Source: Candidatus Fermentibacterota bacterium | Lineage (GTDB): Bacteria; Fermentibacterota; Fermentibacteria; Fermentibacterales; Fermentibacteraceae | Length of the DNA: 47,494 bases | Direction: 5' to 3' | Assembly (NCBI GenBank): GCA_002748705.1 | Contig: PDSZ01000038.1 | Location: 1-47,494 of the forward strand | Shown here: positions 39,956 to 47,494 of the stretch, in pieces | Numbering within the stretch: position 1 is the first letter of the stretch | Layout of the letters: every line of letters begins with the position of its first letter | Made by a program: the position numbers and the translations under genes | Notes under the pieces: generated by a model | What the model was told of the DNA's origin: nothing | Databases searched by the model: none | The model's input: only the letters and a program-made list of their open reading frames with translations

Positions 39956-40968
39956 CAGTGCTCTTAACCTGTATCCTCTTATTGCTGACCCCTGAGGCAA
40001 GGGACAGTCTTCTGGCGAAAACCCCTGGAAATCAGGCTTTCTGGGAGGAAACTCTGGAAAACACCCTGGGGCAGCAGAGAGAAGCTGTAGAATATCTCTT
40101 TGAAACTATTCCCAGGCTGGACAGGCTGGAAATGACAGAAGAATCCCTGATGGATCATGTGCAGGGAGCACTGGCTGTCAGAAACGAATTCTACGACTCA
40201 CTTCCTGATTCCATGTTCCTTGAGTATCTGGTGAGTTACAGAATAGATGAGGAACCGGTGGCTCCCTACAGAGCAGAACTCAGAGAGTTCTGGGCTTCCA
40301 GAATAGAAACAGCGGGAAATCCGGCAGAAACAGCATTGGAAATTGCTTCATGGATATCAGTCAATGTTGAGGTTTTCCAGTATGACTATCTGGGAGGAAT
40401 AGCAGACCCGCTTTCCATTATTGGCTCCGGCGGTGGAACCTCAGGAGAACACAGGGTACTTCTCTGTGCCAGTCTCAAGGCTCTGGGCATAGCAGCGAGA
40501 CCTGTTCTCGGATGGTTTTCAGGAGAAAACGGAGGCTGCCGCAGATGGCTGGAAGTCTGGGACGGTAAGAGCTGGTTACCTGTTGTTTCACCGGCTGACA
40601 GCATTCCTGAGAACTGGACCGGCCTGGCTCTGGCTATGGTACCTGGATTGGATACTCCTGTAACAGCCGATTACCGGCCTGCTGGAATTCTTGTTTCATC
40701 TCCTCTGGAATACACAGATGAGGAGCAGTTCACAGCAGTTCTGAACATTCCAGTGAAAGGAAGGTATCTCCCCCTGGACTATCTCTGGCTGAGTACTTCC
40801 CTTCAGGACACAGTGGAACTGGGAGAGGGAGAATACATTCTTATGGTCAGTTCCAGAAGAAGCTCCGGGCTGGTGGATATGTGGCTGCACAAAATTGATA
40901 TAGCGGAAAATGATACCACAGCTGTTGATCTTTCAGACTCACAGTATGCACTTACTCCTCTTCCGTGA
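39952..40968 (+). CDS. Transglutaminase-like paralogue lacking the catalytic triad
   Basis: 338 residues with the same layout as its upstream neighbour: hydrophobic start, an N-terminal P-D-S-M-F-L-E-Y-L-V repeat of P-D-S-V-F-L-R-Y-V-L, core and C-terminal beta domain. Aligned by eye, Cys138, His171 and Asp186 of the neighbour become Ser164 (G-T-S-G-E-H), Arg197 (C-R-R-W-L-E-V-W) and Val212 (W-L-P-V-V). It is therefore very probably inactive. The surrounding fold residues (L-K-A-L-G-I-A-A-R-P-V and W-L-E-V-W) are kept, so it is not a decaying gene. Translation is coupled (ATGA overlap; GAGGAG before the ATG). It may bind the same ligand or regulate the active paralogue. Confidence 0.8.
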   Translation: MTVLLTCILLLLTPEARDSLLAKTPGNQAFWEETLENTLGQQREAVEYLFETIPRLDRLEMTEESLMDHVQGALAVRNEFYDSLPDSMFLEYLVSYRIDEEPVAPYRAELREFWASRIETAGNPAETALEIASWISVNVEVFQYDYLGGIADPLSIIGSGGGTSGEHRVLLCASLKALGIAARPVLGWFSGENGGCRRWLEVWDGKSWLPVVSPADSIPENWTGLALAMVPGLDTPVTADYRPAGILVSSPLEYTDEEQFTAVLNIPVKGRYLPLDYLWLSTSLQDTVELGEGEYILMVSSRRSSGLVDMWLHKIDIAENDTTAVDLSDSQYALTPLP

Positions 40969-41285
40969 ATGAAGCTGTTTTATCAATTCTGCCGGTTGTG
41001 GATAATACCGCAAGCATAGTTACAGGATTTTCAGAGTTGTATCAATACGGAAAAGTGATTGTTGCCCGCAGAGAGATCAATTGGCTGAAGAAATATCTGC
41101 ATCTGCCGGAATTTCAGGAAATACCTGATAATTATTGGCAGCTCGTTCCTGTTTTGCAAGTTGACAAAACTTCCGTCACAAAAAGCAAGGCACACGCCAG
41201 GGTTACTCTGCCTTGCCTCTGTTTCTGCCGGCGGGTATCATAGCCGTTACAATGTGTTTGAACTGTTCAACTTCAGGAGGAGCTG
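40969..41285 (+). other. 317-bp gap with a doubtful short ORF and a hairpin
   Basis: A 92-codon frame starting at a GTG that overlaps the preceding stop (40965-41243) has no ribosome site and no recognisable domain; I do not call it a gene. An 8-bp hairpin (GCAAGGCA, 41185-41192; TGCCTTGC, 41209-41216) followed by a T-rich stretch lies inside that frame and may end the transglutaminase transcript. The lipoprotein's ribosome site is at the right edge. Confidence 0.4.
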
Positions 41286-41963
41286 ATGAAAACACTGTTA
41301 GCTGTAATGCTCGTCTTTCTGTTTAATGCCTGCGGTAAAGAAGCTGTGGAGACTGCTGTTAATGAAATATCCAATGAAAACTCTGAAAAGGCAGAGTCTG
41401 CTGAATCAGAGAATACAGCATATTCAACCATTGAAGACTACGCCGCTTTTAGCACAAGAGACCAGCTTATTGCCGCATTTGAAAAAGATTGCCTTATGCA
41501 CGGTGAGCGGTGGTACAATGAAGGTACTGTGATGCATGAAGTCACAAAAGTTACCAATCCTGATAACGGCCAGGAAGTAATCTATATCTGGAACAGCGAT
41601 GGCAGTATTCTCAGAATTGAGGCTGACTTTTACCTTTATGATCGAGACTACGAGATCGCAGGAACACAGAAGATTTCCTGCCGGGCAGGGGTATTTACAG
41701 GGATGTCCCTGGCTGAGCTGAAAGAATGGAACGGAGACGACTTTGATTTTCTCGGCTTCGGCTGGGATAACGAAGGGTTTATCCTTCCTGCTGAAGGGTC
41801 AGGAATTGAGGGTATTACGGTCCAGATTCAGCTTTCATTGGAGCAGCCAATAGAATCTTTTGACGAGTATGAGAATCTTGTCGGAGATGTGATACTAAAT
41901 ACCAGTGATGAAAATGTGATGCAGGTACCTGTTGTTGTAAGCCGTCTGACATACACTCCTTAG
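41286..41963 (+). CDS. Predicted lipoprotein of unknown function
   Basis: 225 residues. The start (M-K-T-L-L-A-V-M-L-V-F-L-F-N-A-C) is a lipoprotein signal with the lipidated residue at Cys16. A Glu/Ser/Asn-rich linker (about 17-50) is followed by a globular domain with no motif I recognise; W-Y-N-E-G-T-V-M-H-E-V and I-Y-I-W-N-S-D-G-S-I-L-R-I look like alternating beta strands. Repeats of strand plus acidic turns suggest a beta-sandwich. AGGAGGAG lies 3 nt upstream. Convergent with the M28 peptidase gene, which ends 12 nt away. Confidence 0.75.
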   Translation: MKTLLAVMLVFLFNACGKEAVETAVNEISNENSEKAESAESENTAYSTIEDYAAFSTRDQLIAAFEKDCLMHGERWYNEGTVMHEVTKVTNPDNGQEVIYIWNSDGSILRIEADFYLYDRDYEIAGTQKISCRAGVFTGMSLAELKEWNGDDFDFLGFGWDNEGFILPAEGSGIEGITVQIQLSLEQPIESFDEYENLVGDVILNTSDENVMQVPVVVSRLTYTP

Positions 41964-41974
41964 AAACGCCTGGT

Positions 41975-42972
41975 CTAAAGCTTTACATTCCGGTTAAGTT
42001 TTTCCGCTATTCTGTCCAGGTCTTTCCGTGAACTGAGCCAGAATTTTCCGGTGCCCAGAAAGGGCAGTACCAGAGGAAGAAGAAAACCTGCAGCCCTGCG
42101 CAGCAGTCTTATTTCAAGCCTCCAGGGATCAACTGGCTTTCTGCAGGTTTCAAGGGGAGCTTCATCAAGTTCTTTCATTAAAGAAAGAGTCATTTCAGAG
42201 ACTCTGTTCAGAGCTTTCCAGTTGATCCACTGAAGGTTGTCTTTCAGAGTATGGGTGTACCGGCCTCTTCCTCTGCTTATGAAAAGGAAGGGCTGCTCTG
42301 CCTTTCTGAAAGCCATGTGATCCGAAGTATCAGGAATGTATTTGTTCAGGGTTGGCACAAGCCTGAGACCCTTAGCTTCGGCAGCAGTTTTCTCCACAAT
42401 GTCCGAATAAAGAGAATGGCTTTCTGAGCCGATGATAAATATGAACTCTCTCAGTCTTCGCACAAGAGAATCAATTACCGGAACCAGTATTTTGAAATCG
42501 TGGGCAACTGCATCCAGTATTACCACCGATGCGAACTCAATGTCCCTGCAGTGATCCTGCTGAAACCTGTATGAACCCATCTTCTCTGTATGAAAGTAAG
42601 GCGGTTCCTCTGCATCAAAAAACACAACAATAACAGTTCGTCTGAGGTTCTGAAGAGCCCTGCACAGAGAGAGACAGCAACAGAAGCAGCATTGTCATCA
42701 GAGCATGGTCCGTCCAGAGCACTGTCGTAATGGGCGCCGATCAGAACAGGCATTAATGCTGAATCACTCCCTGGAATCACCCCTGCAAGATTGCAGAACT
42801 CCTGTCTGTCTGCCTTGTATGGAAGCCTGAAGGAATTGCCCTTTAAAAATGAAAGCTTCTCTTCGCCCATTCTCTTTTCAATAAACTCCAGAGCAAGATT
42901 ATGCCCTGGCTGCCCGACTCTTCTGCCTCCGGTGAGAGAAAGAGCTTCAGTATCCATTCGAACTGTATTCAC
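41975..42972 (-). pseudogene. M28-type zinc peptidase gene broken by a frameshift
   Basis: Two overlapping minus-strand frames together make one M28 (aminopeptidase-like) protein of about 330 residues. The first frame (from 42972) contains the zinc motifs G-A-H-Y-D-S and S-D-D-N-A-A-S. The second (to 41975) continues with V-V-F-F-D-A-E-E-P (catalytic Glu pair) and later T-S-D-H-M-A-F. They join near 42658-42660, where restoring one base in a G-run (GGG to GGGG on the coding strand) links A-G to A-L-Q-N-L-R-R-T-V-I-V-V-F-F-D-A-E-E in one frame. The C-terminus has a hydrophobic, Leu/Pro-rich stretch that may be a membrane anchor. It is either a recent mutation, a phase-variable gene or an assembly error. 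Confidence 0.8.
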
Positions 42973-43222
42973 CTGAAGAGCCTTTCTAAATAGTCACCGC
43001 CTGAGTATTACCAGGATGAGCAATGGGGTTCATATGGACCAGCTCCACAAACAAATGATATGGATGACATTTACCATGGAAGTTAGAAAAATATTTACAC
43101 TGCAGCATGAAAACTCCTTCATAGGCATTTTTCGAAGCAGCCTTTCCAGGTCCGGTCATTGCTTCAGTCCTTTTATGGCTTGGTCGCAACACATATGAAT
43201 GATGTCAGCACCCTTGTGGCTG

Positions 43223-45736
43223 CTACAGGTTCTCTTCAGGCTCCCACGCGGGAATTCGGAGTTTTGTTCCCTCTGACTCAATAAAATAGACAGGAGCCCA
43301 TGCAGGGGAGAGCAGGCGAATCTGCACATCGGTTCGCCTTGGCTTAAGTTCGAAAATGTCCTGCTCGCTCAGGGTTTCTTCCCACTTGGAGACTATGTCC
43401 TCCACCTTTTCCCTGAGTTCTGCTTCCATGTCTGCGATTTCTTCCTTGAGCCTTTCGATTTCCTCTTCTGACTCTTTTATGTCAGCTTTGGCGTTTTGCG
43501 TGAGTCTCCGCTTTCTGGCAGCAGCGGAGAGCCCTGATGAACGCCTTCTGCCAAGGCCGAAGAAACCTGCAAGTGTTTCTCCTGCCGAAAGAAGCTCTTC
43601 ACCCTTCCTGCTGTTGTAGTCTGCTTTGTCTTCTTCAAGCTCTCTTTCTTCTCTAAGGAGCTTTGTCTGAAGACGGTTGAGTTTCTTTTCCATCCGCTCC
43701 CGAAGTTTATCAACCTCGGCATCCCGTTTTTCTTTTGCGATGTCTGCGCATCTTGCACTGAACTCCTCTGGAGTCTCTCCTGTCTGGCCGTAAATCTTCA
43801 GCACAGGATTGAATGGAAGGTTTATCAAGCTGTTGTGGTAAAGGTAATCGCTTAAGCTCTTTTTCAGGGACTTAAGTTTGGAGGCTTTTGTCCACCCTGA
43901 TGGAAGAGTTCCGCTGAAAAAGGAATCAAGTTCCGCCCTGTGAGAGAGATCTTCAATTCTGAGCTTAGTGGAGAGGGCATCTTCCCAGCTGAATGTGATA
44001 ACTTCTGAATCAGAATAAAGAGCCAGTGCCATTTCCTTCGACTCTGAAAAGTTGACCCGCTGATTCCTCTTCATGAATGAAATCCTGGCCATGGCCAGAA
44101 GTACCGGCTCGTACACCAGCCTTACTTCAGCGTCTGATGCTGCTTCTGCTTTACTCAGAGCCTGGCCGGCGGTTATTTCAGGTTGAATAAACACCTGCTT
44201 CATTCCCGAAGGCGAAGGAGGCGGTTCTTTGGACATCCCTTCTGGAGCGCTTTTTACAGCAGAAGGTTCTGCAGCAGGGGATTTTTCAGCAACAGGAGGA
44301 GCGACAAGAGTTGAAGCAGATTCAGAGCCTTCTTCTCTGAGCTTTCTTACCTGATCTCTGGTGAGAGGTCCCCGAAGATAACTCATGGCCCATCTTGTCT
44401 GAAAGAGTACAGGATGATCCTCATGAACATTGTGAAGAAGAAATACCCTTGACCCGAGGGAGGAGATCAGTGAGTCCATCTCCTTTCTGTTGAATCCTGC
44501 TCCTGCTTCAGCAGAAACAGACTCAAGGCCGTCCAGAAGCCTGGACTTGTCCCTGTCTGTCTGAAGCCTTCCAATGAACCATGTCCCTGTATTGGTCAGG
44601 CCCTTATAGTCCAGATCCACAGGATTCTGAGTGGTGAGAACCAACCCGAGTCCGAATGCTCTGGCCTGTTTAAGAAGGGTGAGCAACGGTTTTTTTGATG
44701 GAGGTTCAGCAACAGGTGGCAGGTATCCGAAAACCTCATCGAAGTAAAGCAAAGCCCTGAGACTGGTGGTTCCCGACTGCCTGCGCATCCAAGTAACCAT
44801 CCGCTCCAGAAGCAGCGTAACAAAGAACATTCTTTCACTCTCTGAGAGATGGGCAAGGTACACTATGCTGTGCCTGGGTTTTCCTGAAGGAGAATAGAGC
44901 ATTGATGCAGGATCAAGTGGTTCACCTGTAAGCCACGATTGAAATCCCGGTGACGCAACAATGCTGTTCAGGGAAAGGGCGAATTTGAACCGATCTTTTT
45001 CAGGGAAGAAGGTATCTGTATCGAAAACCCCCAGTTTCTTCACTGGAGGATTCTGCACAGAGGTGATAAGCAGTGGAAGATCAAGAGGTGTTCCCTTCCG
45101 CCAGTAATGCTCCACAATGTTTGCCAGAAGAATAAACTCACGGCTCTGCAGAGGGTCCGCTTCAATGTTCATCAGCCCCAGCAGTGCTCCGACAACCCCC
45201 TGTATCTGTTCCCGAATAAGCTCTGCTTCATTTTCCCAGCTGAGTTTTGGCGGAGTGAGAGCTGAGAGTATGGAGATACTGATTCCTGCATCGGAACCTG
45301 GAGTACAGATGCGGAACTCTGCGCTGTCCTTGAGAAGTTTAATTCTCTCCGGTCCCTGATTCCATCCTTCAAGACCGTTCCGCCATGTTTCCGCAACCTT
45401 CCCGGCGTACTGGTCAACTGTCATTTCCCTGCGCCTGGCGTCATCTATGTTTATCCAGGGCTTGAAGTCGCCTGGAAGAAGGTCGGGAAAGGTCAGGAGC
45501 AGGTTTGTTATGTCACCCTTCGGGTCAATGATTATCGCAGGCACCTTGTCCAGAGCTGCCTCTTCCAGAAGGTCTATGCAGAGTCCAGTTTTCCCTGAAC
45601 CGGTCATTCCCAGGCAGACAGCATGTGTAGTCAGGTCTCTGGCATCGTATGAAATCTCATGCCCGACGGTTTGACCCTTTTCTGCGTCAAACTCCCTGCC
45701 GATGTAAAAAGCACCTGTCTTTTCTATTCTGCTCAC
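43223..45736 (-). CDS. HerA/DUF87-like hexameric ATPase with C-terminal coiled coil
   Basis: 837 residues if read from GTG 45736, which has GGGAGG 5 nt upstream; an in-frame ATG at 45757 has no ribosome site. The N-terminus (I-G-R-E-F-D-A-E-K-G) is HAS-barrel-like. Walker A G-M-T-G-S-G-K-T is at 43-50, Walker B L-L-Y-F-D-E-V-F-G-Y near 335, and a sensor-like T-T-Q-N-P-V-D follows near 375, with R-L-Q-T-D-R-D-K as a possible arginine finger. Residues about 480-530 are a low-complexity Pro/Ala/Ser linker and about 660-790 a Glu/Lys-rich coiled coil with K-L-N-R-L-Q-T-K-L-L-R-E-E-R. HerA relatives pump DNA, often with NurA, or serve in defence systems. No nuclease is adjacent, so its role is open. 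Confidence 0.82.
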   Translation of the reverse strand: MSRIEKTGAFYIGREFDAEKGQTVGHEISYDARDLTTHAVCLGMTGSGKTGLCIDLLEEAALDKVPAIIIDPKGDITNLLLTFPDLLPGDFKPWINIDDARRREMTVDQYAGKVAETWRNGLEGWNQGPERIKLLKDSAEFRICTPGSDAGISISILSALTPPKLSWENEAELIREQIQGVVGALLGLMNIEADPLQSREFILLANIVEHYWRKGTPLDLPLLITSVQNPPVKKLGVFDTDTFFPEKDRFKFALSLNSIVASPGFQSWLTGEPLDPASMLYSPSGKPRHSIVYLAHLSESERMFFVTLLLERMVTWMRRQSGTTSLRALLYFDEVFGYLPPVAEPPSKKPLLTLLKQARAFGLGLVLTTQNPVDLDYKGLTNTGTWFIGRLQTDRDKSRLLDGLESVSAEAGAGFNRKEMDSLISSLGSRVFLLHNVHEDHPVLFQTRWAMSYLRGPLTRDQVRKLREEGSESASTLVAPPVAEKSPAAEPSAVKSAPEGMSKEPPPSPSGMKQVFIQPEITAGQALSKAEAASDAEVRLVYEPVLLAMARISFMKRNQRVNFSESKEMALALYSDSEVITFSWEDALSTKLRIEDLSHRAELDSFFSGTLPSGWTKASKLKSLKKSLSDYLYHNSLINLPFNPVLKIYGQTGETPEEFSARCADIAKEKRDAEVDKLRERMEKKLNRLQTKLLREERELEEDKADYNSRKGEELLSAGETLAGFFGLGRRRSSGLSAAARKRRLTQNAKADIKESEEEIERLKEEIADMEAELREKVEDIVSKWEETLSEQDIFELKPRRTDVQIRLLSPAWAPVYFIESEGTKLRIPAWEPEENL

Positions 45737-45891
45737 TTCAGCCTCCCTGTAAGACATTGTTCTTTAATAGCCCAATATCATCCATGTTAACTGTTTCATC
45801 AAGAATGAACTCAAGATGGACTATTTGATTTATTTCTTTTTGGTTGTATTTTGTGCTTCACAGGTTTAACCGGCAAAAGGAGGAAAAGAAA

Positions 45892-46329
45892 ATGATAATG
45901 GAATTCGCAAAAGCTGTTGGAGCTGCGGCGAAGGAAGCTCAGAAGAATGATCCTGCCAAAACAAAGAAGTACATTCTGGAGAGGCTTAAAAAGAACGATG
46001 AGGAGATTGAAGGCCTTGAACTGGAGATCATTGACGACATGATAAAGCTCAAGGGCAAGTGCAAGGACCCGTCCACCTTCGAGAAGGCAATACTTCTCGC
46101 AGGTAACATCACCGGTATTTCCAAGGTTGCAGCTGACGGCCTGAAGGTAATAGGCAAGGAAATCAAAGAAGCAAAGTTCTATACCATCAAGTCAGGTGAT
46201 ACTCTCTCAGGAATAGCAAAAAAGCATCTGGGCAATGCCAGCAGGTACATGGAAATAGTCAAGGCCAACAAGGGCATAATAGATGACCCTGACAAGATTT
46301 ACCCTGGTCAGACAATTCGAATTCCCTGA
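45892..46329 (+). CDS. BON-LysM protein, Kbp (YgaU)-like
   Basis: 145 residues from ATG 45892, chosen for AAAAGGAGG 8 nt upstream. A BON-type domain occupies about residues 20-90 (E-I-E-G-L-E-L-E-I-I-D-D-M-I-K-L-K-G-K, then V-A-A-D-G-L-K-V-I). A LysM domain fills 97-145 (Y-T-I-K-S-G-D-T-L-S-G-I-A-K-K-H, I-Y-P-G-Q-T-I-R-I-P). Size, order and absence of a signal peptide match E. coli Kbp (149 residues), a cytosolic K+-binding protein. The same layout occurs in uncharacterised envelope proteins, so a potassium role is likely but not certain. It is divergent from the HerA-like gene. Confidence 0.85.
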   Translation: MIMEFAKAVGAAAKEAQKNDPAKTKKYILERLKKNDEEIEGLELEIIDDMIKLKGKCKDPSTFEKAILLAGNITGISKVAADGLKVIGKEIKEAKFYTIKSGDTLSGIAKKHLGNASRYMEIVKANKGIIDDPDKIYPGQTIRIP

Positions 46330-46349
46330 TAGCCTTCTCAAGGATTCAG

Positions 46350-46386
46350 TTCCGGCGGCACTCAGTGCGTTGGAGTACCGCCGGAA
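46350..46386 (+). terminator. GC-rich hairpin after the BON-LysM gene
   Basis: A 9-bp perfect stem (TTCCGGCGG, 46350-46358; CCGCCGGAA, 46378-46386) lies 20 nt after the stop codon, with an inner small hairpin GCAC-TCA-GTGC in the loop. No T-run follows, so it is a transcript-end structure of uncertain strength. Confidence 0.45.
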
Positions 46387-46832
46387 TCAGTATCTGATTC
46401 ACTTTGAAATATTCCAGTGTTCAGATGTGTTCCACTCACTGCTTTTGAAAAACAGTCCTCAGCCCGGTGTGTCTGTAACCGAAGAAAGGTTTTCGTACCG
46501 GAGGCGGCAAATCTGTAAAACATATCAGATGCATGAAGAGACTTCAGCCTTTCAGAAGATGTGAGAACACATTTATGTTTGGCAGACATAAGGGCACTAA
46601 AGGCTGGAAAAGGCTTGCAACTGACCCTGACTGGCTTTGCCTGACATGGAACAGGACGCAGCTGTTTTCTTCCGGAAGGCGCTGGCAGGATATGAGGCTG
46701 AAGGTCATTGACCTGAAGAAAACATGTACTTATGGCTTGATGCTGAAGCTTTAAACCTTTACAGCGCAACGGAATGAGGATATATTAGGTGCATAGAAAT
46801 GCACGCAATATGAGCACATTTGCTCAAAACCC
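46387..46832. other. Gene-poor stretch with a decayed coding remnant
   Basis: 446 bp with no intact gene. On the plus strand one frame (about 46627-46777) reads like coding sequence, e.g. D-A-A-V-F-F-R-K-A-L-A-G-Y-E-A-E-G-H, then a TGA, then P-E-E-N-M-Y-L-W-L-D-A-E-A-L in the same frame. This looks like a broken gene fragment, but I cannot name the parent. The leader of the right-hand transposase fragment follows. Confidence 0.35.
46789..46825 (+). repeat. Two tandem small hairpins at the transposase leader
   Basis: GTGCAT-AGAA-ATGCAC (46789-46804) and GAGCA-CATT-TGCTC (46812-46825) lie in a row 26-62 bp before the transposase start. Such structures near an IS end can hide the start site from read-through transcripts. 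They may lie inside the left end of the element. Confidence 0.45.
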
Positions 46833-46850
46833 TTGCACCTGGAGATTCAA

Positions 46851-47494
46851 TTGTATCAGCATAACAACCGTCAGTTGGAAATTGAGGCCTTCAAGACTCC
46901 ATTCAGGACACCGCTGGATACTGAGAACAGATGGGTCAAGCTGGCAAAGCTGGTTCCCTGGGATTTCGTGGAAGAAGTTTATCTTCGAAGTCTCGGGAGA
47001 AAGAAAGAAGGACAGCGAGCCCTCCCCGGCAGATTCGCGTTCGGTTCCATACTGATCCAGGAGAAACTTGGTCTGACAGACAGGGAGACAGTGGACACGA
47101 TCAGAGAGAATCCTTACCTCCAGTGGTTCTTAGGATTGCAGGAGTTCCAGATCAAGCCTCCGTTGGATCAGTCACAGCTTTGCAGGTTCAGGAAGAGATT
47201 TCCCGCACAGGCCATAGCTGAGATAAACGAGAGAATCCTTTTGGCCGCCCGCAAGAGCGACAGAGATGATGAATCGTCTTCCAGCGATGATGGAGGCTCT
47301 GTCAATAAAGGCCAGTTGATCGTTGATGCAACAGCGACCCCTGCTGACATCACATTCCCCACTGACCTGAAACTGCTGAACAAGGGGCGAGAGTTACTTG
47401 AGAAGATGGTCGATGTACTCCATTCGGAACGGGAGCCGGGCAGCACAAAGCCCCGGACCTACCGGAAGAAAGCACGGAAAGCTTTCCTTAGCCT
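46851..47494 (+). mobile_element. N-terminal part of an IS5/IS1182-like (DUF772) transposase, cut by the window edge
   Basis: 214 codons, open to the last base. The TTG at 46851 is chosen because GGAG lies 6 nt upstream; there is no ATG in this frame before the conserved region. Motifs of DUF772-type transposases are clear: N-R-W-V-K-L-A-K-L-V-P-W-D near residue 25, G-S-I-L-I-Q-E-K-L-G-L-T-D-R-E-T-V, E-N-P-Y-L-Q-W-F-L-G, and F-R-K-R-F. The D-A-T-A-T-P-A-D-I-T-F-P-T-D segment holds the first DDE aspartates, followed by K-P-R-T-Y-R-K-K-A-R-K. The rest lies beyond the window. It has the same orientation and apparent family as the C-terminal fragment at 1-225. Confidence 0.88.

Noticed and set aside
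40965..41243. 92-codon frame overlapping the end of the second transglutaminase gene
   Set aside because: It starts at a GTG without a ribosome site, shows no domain and runs through a hairpin that looks like a transcript end.
42986..43192. 68-codon minus-strand frame as a gene
   Set aside because: There is no ribosome site and no recognisable full domain; kept only as a low-interest remnant.
46362..46769. 135-codon minus-strand frame
   Set aside because: Composition is Cys/His/Gln-rich without domain or ribosome site, typical of a random open frame.

Overview
The window looks like a chromosomal contig from an anaerobic, Gram-negative-type (diderm) bacterium. The evidence is a YidC with a large periplasmic domain and N-terminal anchor, a bactofilin, lipoprotein and exported-protein signals, a sodium-type V-ATPase, a small 2[4Fe-4S] ferredoxin, and 2-oxoacid:ferredoxin oxidoreductase genes next to Ptb/Buk. 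It includes the replication-origin neighbourhood. Gene style and content recall uncultured FCB-like fermenters such as Fermentibacteria or Cloacimonadota, but that placement is a low-confidence guess. Both ends lie inside pieces of an IS5/IS1182-like transposase: a C-terminal piece at 1-225 and an N-terminal piece from 46851 to the end. The contig was therefore probably broken at a repeated insertion sequence.

Layout, left to right. (1) 479-5998, minus strand: ptb-buk-iorA-iorB, a DUF4126-like membrane protein and a lamin-tail-domain exported protein. The first four genes would turn 2-oxoacids from amino acids into acyl-CoA, acyl-phosphate, then acid plus ATP. (2) 6091-8962, plus strand: HAD phosphatase, two small membrane proteins and a GT4 glycosyltransferase. 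(3) 9144-16858, minus strand: the classical rpmH-rnpA-yidD-yidC-mnmE-mnmG-rsmG-parA-parB block, ending in a previously unlisted 55-residue ferredoxin gene. A perfect parS sits in the rsmG/mnmG overlap. (4) 17039-29008, plus strand: dnaA, a likely oriC, dnaN, a DUF721 (DciA-like) gene, gyrB, gyrA, an unrecognised 1193-residue helical protein translationally coupled to gyrA, and a type I asparaginase.

(5) 29077-29807: a 'headless' M23-peptidase-like membrane/coiled-coil protein followed by bactofilin. (6) 29976-38487: a nine-gene V-type ATPase operon in the Enterococcus hirae ntpFIKECGABD order. The K subunit carries the full known Na+-binding residue set, so the cell probably couples ATP to sodium. 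(7) 38981-41963: two overlapping transglutaminase-like genes, one with an intact Cys-His-Asp triad and one with all three residues replaced, then a lipoprotein. (8) 41975-45736, minus strand: an M28-type peptidase gene broken by a frameshift and a HerA/DUF87-like ATPase. (9) 45892-46329: a BON-LysM (Kbp/YgaU-like) protein, then decayed sequence and the right-hand IS fragment.

Taken together, the amino-acid fermentation genes (IorAB, Ptb, Buk, asparaginase, a ferredoxin) and the Na+ V-ATPase sketch an energy metabolism based on substrate-level phosphorylation of amino-acid-derived oxoacids plus a sodium gradient. The most novel items are the ptb-buk-iorAB operon, the giant helical protein behind gyrA, the live/dead transglutaminase pair, the headless M23-bactofilin pair and the parS site buried in two overlapping coding sequences.
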